From Neomegalonema sp. (GTDB lineage: Bacteria > Pseudomonadota > Alphaproteobacteria > Rhodobacterales > Rhodobacteraceae), in assembly GCA_022760435.1 (NCBI GenBank), contig JALEFY010000024.1:81330-145329 (forward strand): a DNA stretch of 64,000 nt, given 5' to 3'. Within the stretch, counting starts at the first letter, position 1. Each line of letters starts with the position of its first letter. The notes under the pieces are model-generated. The model was not told the DNA's origin, made no database searches, and worked only from the letters and a program-made list of their open reading frames with translations. The translations under genes and the position numbers were made by a program. This document shows positions 56,010-64,000 of this stretch, piece after piece.

Positions 56010-57260
56010 TTACTCTTCTACCCGCAGGGCGCTTTCGATCTCATGCACGCCGCGCGGCTCTGGCTGCCCTTTCTCCCGCGCGATCATGCGCGCTGCCGCA
56101 ACCTCACGCACATGATCACCGATCTCGGGATGCTCGCGCTCAAGCCGGATGAAATCCTCGCGATTGAGCCGCAGCAGGCGCGCGCGCGAGACCGTGGTGA
56201 AGCCCAGCGCATGCGGATGGTCGTCCAGCATCGCCACCTCGCCGAAGAAATCGCCGGTTTTCAGCTCGACATCGCGCCCATCGCGCTTGGCGGCAACCTT
56301 GCCCGAAGCGATGAAATACATCGCCGAGCCCGGATCGCCCGGATGGATCACCTCCCAATAGGGCGGGAAGGTATGGGCATGCAGGTAAGGCATGATCCCG
56401 GCCACCGATTGCGCCTCCAGCTCGGCAAAGAGCGGGATGCGCGAGAGCAGCGACCAGGTGACGACGAATTCGCGCCGCGCCACTTCTTGCGAGAACCCGG
56501 TGGAGATGATCGCGATGGGCAAGGCAAACATGCCCAGCCCGCAGATCATCACCAGACCGCCAAAGATCTTGCCCGCCGGTGTGATCGGGGCGACGTCGCC
56601 ATATCCGACCGTGGTCAGCGTCGCCATCGCCCACCAGGCCGATTGCGGCACCGAGCCGAACTTGTCCGGCTGCACCTGATGCTCAAGGTAATAGATGCCG
56701 GTGGCCGAGAAGAGCAGCATCGCCACCATCAACAGCATCGCGCCCATCAGCGCCCGCCGTTCATTGATCAGCACCCGCACCAGCGTATGCATCGCCGGTG
56801 AATAGCGCGCCAGCTTGAAAAAGCGCAGCAGCCGCAAGATCCGCAGCACCCGAAGGTCGATCGGGAACAGCACATGCAGATAGAAGGGCAGGATCGCCGC
56901 CAGATCAATCAGCATGTAAGGACGGGTGGCAAAGCGCCAGCGCGCGGTCCACGGGTTCATTCGGCGCAAGAACGGCACCTCGACACAGCTCCACAGCCGC
57001 AGCCCGTATTCGAGCGTGAAGATCAGCACCGAAATCGCATCGAAAGCCTGGAGCCAGCCCCCATATTGCGCCGAAATCTCCGGCACCGTCTCCAGCGTGA
57101 AGGCGACGACATTGGCAAGGATCAGCAAGATCAGGAAATTGTCGATCAGATCGCTGCTCTTGTCATCGCCGCGACCGACTTCCAGCAATTCATAGACACG
57201 ATGGCGCAAGCTCTCGCGTTGCGGCTTGGGTGCGCCTCCTTGATCGGCATATCGGGGCAT
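56010..57260 (-). CDS. Voltage-sensor potassium channel with cyclic-nucleotide-binding domain
   Basis: 416 residues. Six transmembrane helices: S4-like RVLRILRLLRFFKLARY with repeated Arg, pore helix and selectivity filter TLTTVGYGDVAP, S6 MICGLGMFALPIAIISTGF. C-terminal cNMP-binding domain ~295-390 (VIHPGDPGSAMYFIASGKV, LKTGDFFGEVAMLDDHPHA). The phosphate cassette Arg that normally contacts cNMP (typically RxA/RSA after the GE) is replaced around HPHALGF, so ligand binding is doubtful. Start at ATG 57260, AAGGAG nine bases upstream within the 3' end of the merR gene; only 4 bp separate the genes. Confidence 0.9.
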   Translation of the reverse strand: MPRYADQGGAPKPQRESLRHRVYELLEVGRGDDKSSDLIDNFLILLILANVVAFTLETVPEISAQYGGWLQAFDAISVLIFTLEYGLRLWSCVEVPFLRRMNPWTARWRFATRPYMLIDLAAILPFYLHVLFPIDLRVLRILRLLRFFKLARYSPAMHTLVRVLINERRALMGAMLLMVAMLLFSATGIYYLEHQVQPDKFGSVPQSAWWAMATLTTVGYGDVAPITPAGKIFGGLVMICGLGMFALPIAIISTGFSQEVARREFVVTWSLLSRIPLFAELEAQSVAGIMPYLHAHTFPPYWEVIHPGDPGSAMYFIASGKVAAKRDGRDVELKTGDFFGEVAMLDDHPHALGFTTVSRARLLRLNREDFIRLEREHPEIGDHVREVAAARMIAREKGQPEPRGVHEIESALRVEE

Positions 57261-57264
57261 GGCC

Positions 57265-57732
57265 TCAGGCTCCTTGATCGTTTTCGCCGATGCTCGCGCC
57301 GGGCGATGCATTGGGGGAGGAGCCTGCAAGCCCGCTCAGGATCGGACAATCGGGACGCCCATCGCCATGGCAACTTGCGACCAGATGCGCCAGCTCATCA
57401 CGCAGCGCCGAAAGCTCCTGCATCTGCCGATCAAGCGCCGCCACATGCGCCGATGCCAGTCGCTTCACATCGGCACTGCTGCGCTGCTGATCATCATAGA
57501 GCAGGAGCAATTCGCGGCACTCCTCGATCGAGAACCCGAAGGCCCGAGCCCGCCGGATAAAGACCAGCCGACGCAAGGCCGCCGCATCATAGAGCCGATA
57601 GCCCGTCGCCGAACGCCCCTCCGGCGCAACCAGCCCGATATCGGCATAATAGCGCACGGTCTTCGTCGGCAGACCGGCGATCCGCGCAACCTCGCCGATG
57701 GTCATCATCTTGCTGGGGGAGGCATCTGGCAT
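57265..57732 (-). CDS. CueR/HmrR-type MerR-family regulator
   Basis: 155 residues. Winged helix MTIGEVARIAGLPTKTVRYY, ADIGLVAPEGRSATGYRLYD, dimer coiled coil, then metal loop SCHGDGRPDCPIL whose two Cys match the Cu(I) ligands of CueR. Activates promoters with 19-20 bp spacers by DNA untwisting. Start at ATG with AAAGGAACGCC. The K+ channel gene follows by 4 bp; a divergent cytochrome gene has a fitting target promoter. Confidence 0.88.
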   Translation of the reverse strand: MPDASPSKMMTIGEVARIAGLPTKTVRYYADIGLVAPEGRSATGYRLYDAAALRRLVFIRRARAFGFSIEECRELLLLYDDQQRSSADVKRLASAHVAALDRQMQELSALRDELAHLVASCHGDGRPDCPILSGLAGSSPNASPGASIGENDQGA

Positions 57733-57766
57733 GGCGTTCCTTTGGCAGATCAGCAGGGGCGAGCGC

Positions 57767-57797
57767 TTGACCTTCCCCCAACTGGAACCAGTATGTG
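57767..57797 (+). promoter_or_regulatory. MerR-type promoter with 19-bp spacer upstream of cytochrome c
   Basis: TTGACC (57767-57772), a 19-bp spacer, TATGTG (57792-57797). The spacer region reads ACCTTCC-N7-GGAACCA, with the left arm identical to the CueR/HmrR box ACCTTCC-N7-GGAAGGT and the right arm matching in GGAA. Sits between divergent merR and cytochrome genes. Confidence 0.65.
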
Positions 57798-57865
57798 CAC
57801 TTGCTCGGGTTTCGCAAGCACGCAGCGCTCGCATGCCTGTCATCTGGCCCCACCAGGAGTTGTCC

Positions 57866-58324
57866 ATGAACCGCAACTTGCTCATCGCCGCAGCCGGCGC
57901 GGCGCTTCTCGCCTTGGGCGGCTATTTTCTGCTCGCCCGGACCACGGCCCCCGCGCCCTCCGAGCAGCCTCACGCGGCGAAGAGCCCGGCCCCGCAAGCG
58001 AGCGAGGCGCTCGTGGCTGTGCACCTGCCCGCGCAACTCACCGAGACCGCGCGCCTGGGCAAACAGCATTTCGACACCAATTGCCAGATCTGCCACGGCG
58101 CGAACGCACAGGGGCGCGATGGCTTCGGGCCGCCGCTGATCCACAAGATCTACGAGCCGAGCCATCACGGCGACATGTCCTTCTACCGCGCTGCCGCTTT
58201 GGGCGTGCGCGCGCATCATTGGCGCTTTGGCAATATGCCCGCAGTCGAGGGCGTGACGCAGGAGCAGGTGAGCGCAATCATCGCCTATATCCGCGAGTTG
58301 CAAAGAGCCAACGGGATCTTCTGA
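57866..58324 (+). CDS. Membrane-anchored c-type cytochrome under CueR-type control
   Basis: 152 residues. Uncleaved N-terminal anchor (LLIAAAGAALLALGGYFLLA), Pro/Ala-rich spacer to ~55, one haem site CQICH (73-77), distal Met probably in RFGNMPAVEG. The C-terminal YIRELQRANGIF helix closes a class I fold. Faces the periplasm. Start at ATG after CCAGGAGTTGTCC. The upstream MerR-type promoter suggests copper or related-metal induction; a role in periplasmic copper oxidation or electron supply is inference. No oxidase gene is adjacent. Confidence 0.88.
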   Translation: MNRNLLIAAAGAALLALGGYFLLARTTAPAPSEQPHAAKSPAPQASEALVAVHLPAQLTETARLGKQHFDTNCQICHGANAQGRDGFGPPLIHKIYEPSHHGDMSFYRAAALGVRAHHWRFGNMPAVEGVTQEQVSAIIAYIRELQRANGIF

Positions 58325-58408
58325 GCCCAGCCGCGCAGCCTTATCGTCTTGGAAATGTTGCAGTGCAGCGCTAGCCTGCTCTCGCCAATCAAGGACGGGA
58401 GCGGAGCG

Positions 58409-59173
58409 ATGTTTTCTCTGACGAATAAAAAGGCGCTCGTTGTCGGCGTCGCCAATGAGCATTCGATTGCCTGGGGCATCGCCCGAGCGCTGCGCGCGCA
58501 AGGGGCCGAGCTCGCGATCACCTATCTCAACGACAAGGCCGAGAAATACGTGCGGCCACTGGCCGAGCAACTGGACGCCCCGATCATCGCCCCGCTCAAT
58601 GTCGCCGACCCGGCGCAGATGACGGCGCTGTTCGAGACCATCGCCGACAAATGGGGCGCACTCGACACGCTGGTGCATTCCATCGCCTGGTGCCCGGCCG
58701 AGGATCTGCATGGCCGCGTGATCGACAGCTCGGCGACCGGTTTTGCCGAAGCGATGGATGTCTCGGTGCATTCCTTCTTGCGCCTCATCCATCAGGCCGA
58801 GCCGCTGATGCGCCCGGGCGGCACCTGCATGACGGTGAGCTATTACGGCGCGCAAAAGGTGGTCTCGAACTACAATGTCATGGGCCCGGTCAAGGCCGCT
58901 CTGGAGGCCGCGACCCGCTATGCCGCGGCGGAGCTGGGCGAGAAAGGGATCTCGGTGCACGCGCTCTCCCCCGGACCGCTCAAGACCCGCGCTGCCAGTG
59001 GTATCGATCATTTCGATGAGCTGATGGCACGCGCCAGCGCCCTCGCCCCGACCCATCAGCTCGCCACCATCGAGCAGGTCGGTGCCTATGCCGCGTTTCT
59101 GGCCAGCGAGGAAGCGGGGAACATCACCGGCGGCGTACATCTGATCGATGGCGGCTACTCGATCATGGGCTGA
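58409..59173 (+). CDS. fabI: Enoyl-[acyl-carrier-protein] reductase (NADH) FabI
   Basis: 254 residues. Modified glycine loop VVGVANEHSIAWGIARAL, LVHSIAW, MTVSYYGAQKVVSNYNVMG with the FabI Tyr-x6-Lys pair (YNVMGPVK), ending GGVHLIDGGYSIMG. Last step of fatty-acid elongation. Start at ATG with GGAGCG. 84 bp after the cytochrome gene; no other fab gene adjoins. Confidence 0.93.
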   Translation: MFSLTNKKALVVGVANEHSIAWGIARALRAQGAELAITYLNDKAEKYVRPLAEQLDAPIIAPLNVADPAQMTALFETIADKWGALDTLVHSIAWCPAEDLHGRVIDSSATGFAEAMDVSVHSFLRLIHQAEPLMRPGGTCMTVSYYGAQKVVSNYNVMGPVKAALEAATRYAAAELGEKGISVHALSPGPLKTRAASGIDHFDELMARASALAPTHQLATIEQVGAYAAFLASEEAGNITGGVHLIDGGYSIMG

Positions 59174-59295
59174 GGCGATGAACCCTTAAATTTCGCGCCG
59201 TCAGCGCCGCTACCGGCTCCGTCACTCGGCAAGCATCCCCGCCGAAAGGGCGAAGGCCGCAACGCGTCGCAGCGCGGGGGCTCGATGCCCCCAAG

Positions 59296-59331
59296 CTGCG
59301 AGCCCCGTTACTGCTGCGAGCCCGGTTACTG
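59296..59331. repeat. 18-bp tandem repeat, two copies
   Basis: Units at 59296-59313 and 59314-59331 (CTGCGAGCCC-C/G-GTTACTG) differ by one base. They lie in the GC-rich gap between fabI and the acyl-CoA dehydrogenase. A possible slippage tract; no known element. Confidence 0.85.
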
Positions 59332-59352
59332 CCGCGCGCCCCCGCCTCGCGA

Positions 59353-60498
59353 TCAGGCGGCCTCGAGCAGTTTGCGGCTGATGATCAGGCGCATGATGTC
59401 ATTGGCCCCTTCCAGGATCCGATGCACGCGCAGGTCGCGCAAGCGCTGCTCGAGCCCGTAATCGCGGATATAGCCATAGCCGCCATGCAGTTGCAGGGCA
59501 TCATCCACGATCTCGAAACAGGCATCGGTCGCAAACTGCTTGGCCATCGCCGCTCGCATCCCGGCATCGGGCGCTTTTTGGTCGAGCGCGAAGGCGGCGC
59601 TGCGCACCATCAGCCGCGAGGCTTCGAGCTTGGTCGCCATATCCGCCAGCTTGAATTGCACCGCCTGCTGCGCGGCCAGCGGTTTGCCGAAGGCCTTGCG
59701 CTCCTGCACATAGGCTCGGGCAGTATCCAGCGCCCAGGCCGCGCCGCCCAATGAGCACGCGGCGATATTGATCCGCCCGCCATCGAGCCCGGCCATGGCG
59801 AATTTGAACCCCTCGCCCTCTTCCCCGATCCGGTTCTCGATCGGCACCAGCACATCGTCAAAATTCACCACCGCCGTGGGCTGGCTGTTCCAACCCATCT
59901 TCTTCTCCAGCGCGCCGAAGGAAACGCCCGCGCGGTCCTTTTCAATGAGCAGGGTCGAGATGCCCTTAGGCCCATCCTCCCCCGTGCGCACCATCACGCA
60001 ATAGACATCCGACGTCCCGGCACCCGAGATAAAGGACTTGGCGCCATTGACCCGGTAATGGGTGTTGTTCTCCATCACCGCCCGCGTCTTGAGCGCCGCC
60101 GCATCGGATCCCGAGCCCGGCTCGGTCAGGCAGTAGCTGGCGATCAGCTCCATACTGGTGAGGCGCGGCAACCATGCCGACTTGACCGGATCCGCCCCAA
60201 AGCGATCGATCATCCAGCAGACCATGTTGTGGATCGACATGAAGGCCGAGGTCGACACATCGCCATAGGCCAGCTCTTCAAAGACAATCGCCGCTTCCGC
60301 GCGGCCCATGCCCGAGCCGCCATAGGCATCCGAGGTATAAATGCCGGCAAGGCCAAGCTCGGCCAGCTCGCGCAGCACATCTACCGGGAAATGCGCGGTT
60401 TCGTCCCATTCTCCCGTAAAGGGGGCCAGTTTTTCGCTCGCAAAGCCGCGCACCATGTCGCGCACCTGACTTTGCTCTTCGGTCAAATCGAAATTCAC
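59353..60498 (-). CDS. Isobutyryl-CoA dehydrogenase (ACAD8-like)
   Basis: 381 residues from a GTG at 60498 (GGAG seven bases upstream). Family segments: FEELAYGDVSTSAFMSIHNM, LIASYCLTEPGSGSDAAAL, GLDGGRINIAACSLGGAAWAL and LQLHGGYGYIRDYGLE. As in human ACAD8 there is no Glu in the LD-GG-R region; the catalytic Glu is in HRILEGANDIMR near the C-terminus. Oxidises isobutyryl-CoA to methacryloyl-CoA in valine breakdown. Complements the leucine pathway at 13.7-19.9 kb. Confidence 0.9.
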   Translation of the reverse strand: MNFDLTEEQSQVRDMVRGFASEKLAPFTGEWDETAHFPVDVLRELAELGLAGIYTSDAYGGSGMGRAEAAIVFEELAYGDVSTSAFMSIHNMVCWMIDRFGADPVKSAWLPRLTSMELIASYCLTEPGSGSDAAALKTRAVMENNTHYRVNGAKSFISGAGTSDVYCVMVRTGEDGPKGISTLLIEKDRAGVSFGALEKKMGWNSQPTAVVNFDDVLVPIENRIGEEGEGFKFAMAGLDGGRINIAACSLGGAAWALDTARAYVQERKAFGKPLAAQQAVQFKLADMATKLEASRLMVRSAAFALDQKAPDAGMRAAMAKQFATDACFEIVDDALQLHGGYGYIRDYGLEQRLRDLRVHRILEGANDIMRLIISRKLLEAA

Positions 60499-60759
60499 TG
60501 CTGATCTCCGCCAAGCCGTTCCGTCCAAGCCGTCTCATCCCCGCACCTGCGCACCGCATGAAGCGGTCGAGGTCGGCTGGATTGCCCGAAAGTGCTGCGC
60601 CCGGTTCCTGGACGGAGCCTTGCTCGGGTGAGCCTTATTGTTGGATGGGGAAAGCCTAACGGATGTTTGGCCGAGCGTCGAGGCAGGATCCCCCCGCCAG
60701 ATCGCCAGACAGACTGCAAAAGTGCAGCCTAAGCACCGATCAATGCGCTTTGGATATGG

Positions 60760-61239
60760 CTAAAAGTCCAGCCGGATGCCGATCTTGACCTGCTGCTCGG
60801 ACTCGCCGATGCCCTTGGGGTCCCAGCCGGTCACCGATTGCAGATCGACATAAGCGACGGCGCCGCCGGTGATCTCGTAGCGGCCGCTGGCTACGACCTT
60901 GTAGGCCAGCCGCTTGCCATTGGTGTCCTTCATCTCCCTGTCGCGCCCGACACCGATGCTGAAAAAGACACCGGTTCGCCGCTCATAAGGATCGCTGATC
61001 ACCGGGATCGACAAGGTCAAAAAGCGCGCATCTGAATTCGTGGCAAGGGGCTCGATACCGCTGCGATCCCTGGTCAGGGTCACGGTTTCAGGGATCTCGG
61101 CCATCACCGCGTCGCGCAGCTCCGCCCATTCATCCAGTTGCCCTGGAAAGGTATATTCCTGCGCCATCACTGTCGACGGGAGCACCGCCAGAAATACGGC
61201 GGTGACGCCTGAGAGCATCGCTCGATAGTTCTGTTCCAA
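60760..61239 (-). CDS. Small exported protein, unknown function
   Basis: 159 residues from a TTG at 61239, which has AGAGAGG six bases upstream; an internal ATG at 61218 would shorten the signal peptide. N-terminal signal peptide ending STVMA before QEYTFPGQL. The mature part is beta-rich (FLTLSIPVISDPYERRTG, VFFSIGVGR, AYVDLQSVTGWDP) with no recognised motif. No neighbour suggests a role. Downstream 260 bp to the dehydrogenase contain nothing recognised. Confidence 0.6.
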   Translation of the reverse strand: MEQNYRAMLSGVTAVFLAVLPSTVMAQEYTFPGQLDEWAELRDAVMAEIPETVTLTRDRSGIEPLATNSDARFLTLSIPVISDPYERRTGVFFSIGVGRDREMKDTNGKRLAYKVVASGRYEITGGAVAYVDLQSVTGWDPKGIGESEQQVKIGIRLDF

Positions 61240-61537
61240 ATGCGGCCTCTCTCTCCCAATGCATGGCCAGCGGACCACTTTAAGGTAAATACGCCTGGCG
61301 CGCTCAAGGTTCCTGCGCTGGATTCTTTCCCGTTCCTGATTGTGGACAACGATGTGGATATCTTGGGGGTAAGCCAGACGCGTCCGCAAGATTTATTTTC
61401 ATTTACTGTGTCTTGATGTGTAGTTTGGCACACACTCAAGGCGTGCCATCGCAAACCGATAAGGATTTGCGCGCATGCGTCCGGAGACTATTGCTCTGTC
61501 TTCATTGCCTTGTCTTCTGGCGAGCAGGCAGCGGCCC

Positions 61538-64000
61538 TCAGGCCGCGGCGGCTTCCGGCTCGACCAGTTTCGCCAGCTCCTTGCAGAACGCGAAAGCGCC
61601 CTTGACGCGCAGGGTCGGATCATCCCAGTCGCGGCGCACGACCAGCTTGTGATCGGGCTTGAGCTTCACATGCGCCTTGGGGTCGGCGAGCAATTGCGCG
61701 AGCCAGGCCGGATTGGCGAAGGTATCGCCCCGGAACTGGATCGTCGCCCCCTTCGGGCCGCCATCGAGCTTGGCGATCCCGGCCTTGCGGCACATCGCCT
61801 TGATCTGCACCACCCGCAACAGCGTCTCGACCTCGCGCGGCGGCTTGCCGAACCGGTCATGCAGCTCGGCGCCAAAGCCCATCAGCTCTTCCTTGGAGGC
61901 CAGATCGGACAGGCGGCGATAGAGCGACAGGCGCACATCGAGATCGGTCACATAATCCTCGGGGATCAGCACCGGCACGCCGAGATTGATCTGCGGCGAC
62001 CAATGCTCCTCGCCCTCCAGGAAATCGGTCTCACCGGCGCGCATCTTGGCGATCGCCTCCTCGAGCATGTCCTGATAGAGCTCAAAGCCCACCTCGCGGA
62101 TATGGCCCGACTGCTCATCGCCCAAGAGATTGCCCGCGCCGCGAATGTCGAGATCGTGGCTGGCGAGCGTGAACCCGGCGCCCAGACTGTCGAGCGAGCC
62201 CAGCACCTTGAGCCGCTTTTCCGCCGCCGGGGTGAGCGGCTTTTTCGGATCGGTGGTGAAATAGGCATAGGCGCGGCTCTTCGAGCGCCCGACCCGGCCC
62301 CGGATCTGATAGAGCTGCGCGAGGCCGAACATGTCGGCGCGCTGCACGATCAGGGTGTTGGCGGTCGGGATGTCGAGGCCGGATTCGACGATGGTCGTCG
62401 CCAGCAGCACATCGTAGCGCCCGTCATAAAAGGCATTCATCCGCTCATCGAGCTCGGTGGCCGAGAGCTGGCCATGACCGGTGATGAAGCTGACCTCGGG
62501 CACATGCTCGCGCAGGAACTCCTCGGCCGCGGGCAGATCGCGCACCCGCGGCACCACCCAGAACGCCTGCCCGCCGCGGTATTTCTCACGCAGCAGCGCC
62601 TCGCGCACCGAGACCGCATCGAAGCTCATGACATAGGTGCGCACCGCCAGCCGATCGACCGGCGGCGTCGCGATGATCGAGAGCTCGCGCACCCCGGACA
62701 TCGCCATTTGCAGCGTGCGCGGGATCGGGGTGGCGGTCATGGTCAGCACATGGACATCGGCTTTCAGTTCCTTGAGCTTCTCCTTGTGGCCAACGCCGAA
62801 ATGCTGCTCTTCGTCGATGATCAGGAGCCCGAGCCGATCGAACTTGATCCCCTTGGCCAGCAGCGCATGGGTGCCGATCACGATATCGACGGTGCCATCG
62901 GCGAGCCCGTCCTTCACCGCCTTGGTGTCCTTGGCGTTCACGAAGCGGGACAGCGCCCCGACCTTGATCGGCCAGCCCTTGAAGCGCTCGGTGAAGTTCT
63001 TGGCGTGCTGGCGGGCGAGCAGCGTGGTCGGCGCGATCACCGCCACTTGCAGCCCGCTCATCGCCGCGACGAAGGCCGCGCGCAGGGCCACTTCGGTCTT
63101 GCCAAAGCCGACATCGCCGCAGACCAGCCGATCCATTGGCCGCCCGGAAGTCAGATCCGAGAGCACATCGGCGATCGAGGAGAGCTGATCCTCGGTCTCG
63201 GTATAGGGGAAGCGGGCGCAGAATTCCTCATAGGTGCCTGCCGGGGGCTCGACCAACTGGCCCTTGCGCAGCTCGCGCTGGGCGGCGATGTTGATGAGCT
63301 TTTCGGCCATCTCGCGGATGCGCTCCTTGAGCTTGGCCTTCTTCGCCTGCCAGGCGCCGCCCCCGAGACGATCGAGCTGGGCGACCTCCTCGGAACCATA
63401 GCGCGACAGCAGCTCGATATTCTCCACCGGCAGATAGAGTTTGGCGCCGCCATGATATTCGAGCACCAGGCAGTCATGCGGCGCGCCCAGCGCCTCGATG
63501 GTTTGCAGGCCCTGATAGCGCCCGACCCCGTGCTCGACATGCACGATCAGATCGCCCACCGCCAGCGCCGTGGCCTCGGAGATGAAATTGTCGGCGCGGC
63601 GCTTTTTCTTCGCCTTTTGCACGAGCCGATCACCGAGAACGTCCTGCTCGGCGATCACGACCAGTTCGCGGGCCTCGAAGCCGTGATCGAGTGGCCAGAC
63701 CACCAGTTGCGGGCGCGCGGAGCCGGCGGCGGCGGCGATCTCCCAACGGTCGGGGCTCTCGACCTCTTCGATGCCGTGATCATGGAGCACCGATTTGAGC
63801 CGGTCGCGCGAGCCTTCGGAATAGCTGGCGAGGATCACGGTCTTGCCCGCCTGCTGGCTGGCGGTGACATGGGCGGCGAGCGCGTCGAACAGCTTGCCGC
63901 TCTCGCTCTTGCGCTCCTCGATGAAGTCGCGCGCGTGGCGCCCGCCAACATCAATCACCCCCGGGCCGGGAGGCTGGCGATGCGGCGTGAAGCGGCGCAC
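61538..64000 (-). CDS. mfd: Transcription-repair coupling factor Mfd, C-terminal ~820 residues
   Basis: Partial: the frame runs off the right edge; intact Mfd is about 1150 residues, so the UvrB-like N-terminus is missing here. Present: RNA-polymerase-interacting CarD-like domain (VGDLIVHVEHGVGRYQGLQ), translocase domain 5 with Walker A GDVGFGKTE and box DEEQHFG, TMTATPIPRTLQMAMSG, domain 6 with TIVESGLDIP and QLYQIRGRVGRS (TRG/motif VI), and domain 7. Removes RNA polymerase stalled at DNA damage and recruits UvrA. The short gap before the small exported-protein gene (61240-61537) contains no gene. Confidence 0.97.
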   Translation of the reverse strand: MRRFTPHRQPPGPGVIDVGGRHARDFIEERKSESGKLFDALAAHVTASQQAGKTVILASYSEGSRDRLKSVLHDHGIEEVESPDRWEIAAAAGSARPQLVVWPLDHGFEARELVVIAEQDVLGDRLVQKAKKKRRADNFISEATALAVGDLIVHVEHGVGRYQGLQTIEALGAPHDCLVLEYHGGAKLYLPVENIELLSRYGSEEVAQLDRLGGGAWQAKKAKLKERIREMAEKLINIAAQRELRKGQLVEPPAGTYEEFCARFPYTETEDQLSSIADVLSDLTSGRPMDRLVCGDVGFGKTEVALRAAFVAAMSGLQVAVIAPTTLLARQHAKNFTERFKGWPIKVGALSRFVNAKDTKAVKDGLADGTVDIVIGTHALLAKGIKFDRLGLLIIDEEQHFGVGHKEKLKELKADVHVLTMTATPIPRTLQMAMSGVRELSIIATPPVDRLAVRTYVMSFDAVSVREALLREKYRGGQAFWVVPRVRDLPAAEEFLREHVPEVSFITGHGQLSATELDERMNAFYDGRYDVLLATTIVESGLDIPTANTLIVQRADMFGLAQLYQIRGRVGRSKSRAYAYFTTDPKKPLTPAAEKRLKVLGSLDSLGAGFTLASHDLDIRGAGNLLGDEQSGHIREVGFELYQDMLEEAIAKMRAGETDFLEGEEHWSPQINLGVPVLIPEDYVTDLDVRLSLYRRLSDLASKEELMGFGAELHDRFGKPPREVETLLRVVQIKAMCRKAGIAKLDGGPKGATIQFRGDTFANPAWLAQLLADPKAHVKLKPDHKLVVRRDWDDPTLRVKGAFAFCKELAKLVEPEAAAA

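Overview
The window is one contiguous piece of a GC-rich alphaproteobacterial chromosome. Gene content and order (tatABC, surE-pcm-nlpD, yajC-secD-secF-Mth938, homospermidine synthase, leucine-catabolic carboxylase genes) fit Rhodobacterales or a close relative. This placement is inferred from content; no rRNA is present to fix it. No insertion sequence, prophage, CRISPR array or replication origin was seen. The left edge cuts an assembly-line gene and the right edge cuts mfd.

Layout. (1) 1-8.6 kb: three nonribosomal peptide synthetase genes on the + strand. The first is the end of a larger protein (carrier-protein tail, Ala/Pro linker, built-in class III aminotransferase, condensation domain), followed by an A-PCP protein and a docking-C-A-PCP protein. 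Both adenylation domains carry glycine-like pocket residues. No thioesterase or other release domain is present. A malonyl-CoA decarboxylase gene converges on the cluster. (2) 10-13.8 kb: tRNA-Gly(CCC), a secreted RTX calcium-binding protein with a large internal duplication, and an orphan CMP-sugar cytidylyltransferase. (3) 13.7-19.9 kb: leucine catabolism (biotin-dependent carboxylase alpha and beta, isovaleryl-CoA dehydrogenase), interrupted by an opposite-strand hicAB toxin-antitoxin pair. (4) 20-24 kb: polyamine synthesis, ornithine decarboxylase then homospermidine synthase, with a long structured leader that is a candidate speF RNA. (5) 24-31 kb: an Atm1-type exporter, a LysM protein, a LOG-family hydrolase, a c-type cytochrome, a RarD-type permease, Fe-superoxide dismutase and a Mth938 protein. 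(6) 30.5-42 kb: protein export and envelope genes. A sulfotransferase gene sits between secD and secF. Then come serS-surE-pcm-nlpD and, on the other strand, a DUF815 ATPase with tatC, tatB and tatA; TatC has an insertion of about 100 residues. (7) 42-49.5 kb: an orphan ferric-type ABC ATPase, two SDR proteins, and a phnCDEE transport operon with a readable Pho box and an intercistronic hairpin. (8) 49.7-64 kb: tamB/tamA, a voltage-sensor K+ channel with a cNMP-binding domain that is tightly coupled to a CueR-type regulator, a divergent cytochrome c with a MerR-type promoter, fabI, isobutyryl-CoA dehydrogenase, a small exported protein, and mfd.

The least ordinary items are: the aminotransferase-containing NRPS line with no release domain; the CueR-like regulator wired to a cytochrome c and a K+ channel; the insertion in TatC; the sulfotransferase inside the secDF operon; and the large structured leader of the ornithine decarboxylase gene. 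All functions were read from motifs by eye; no database search was run.
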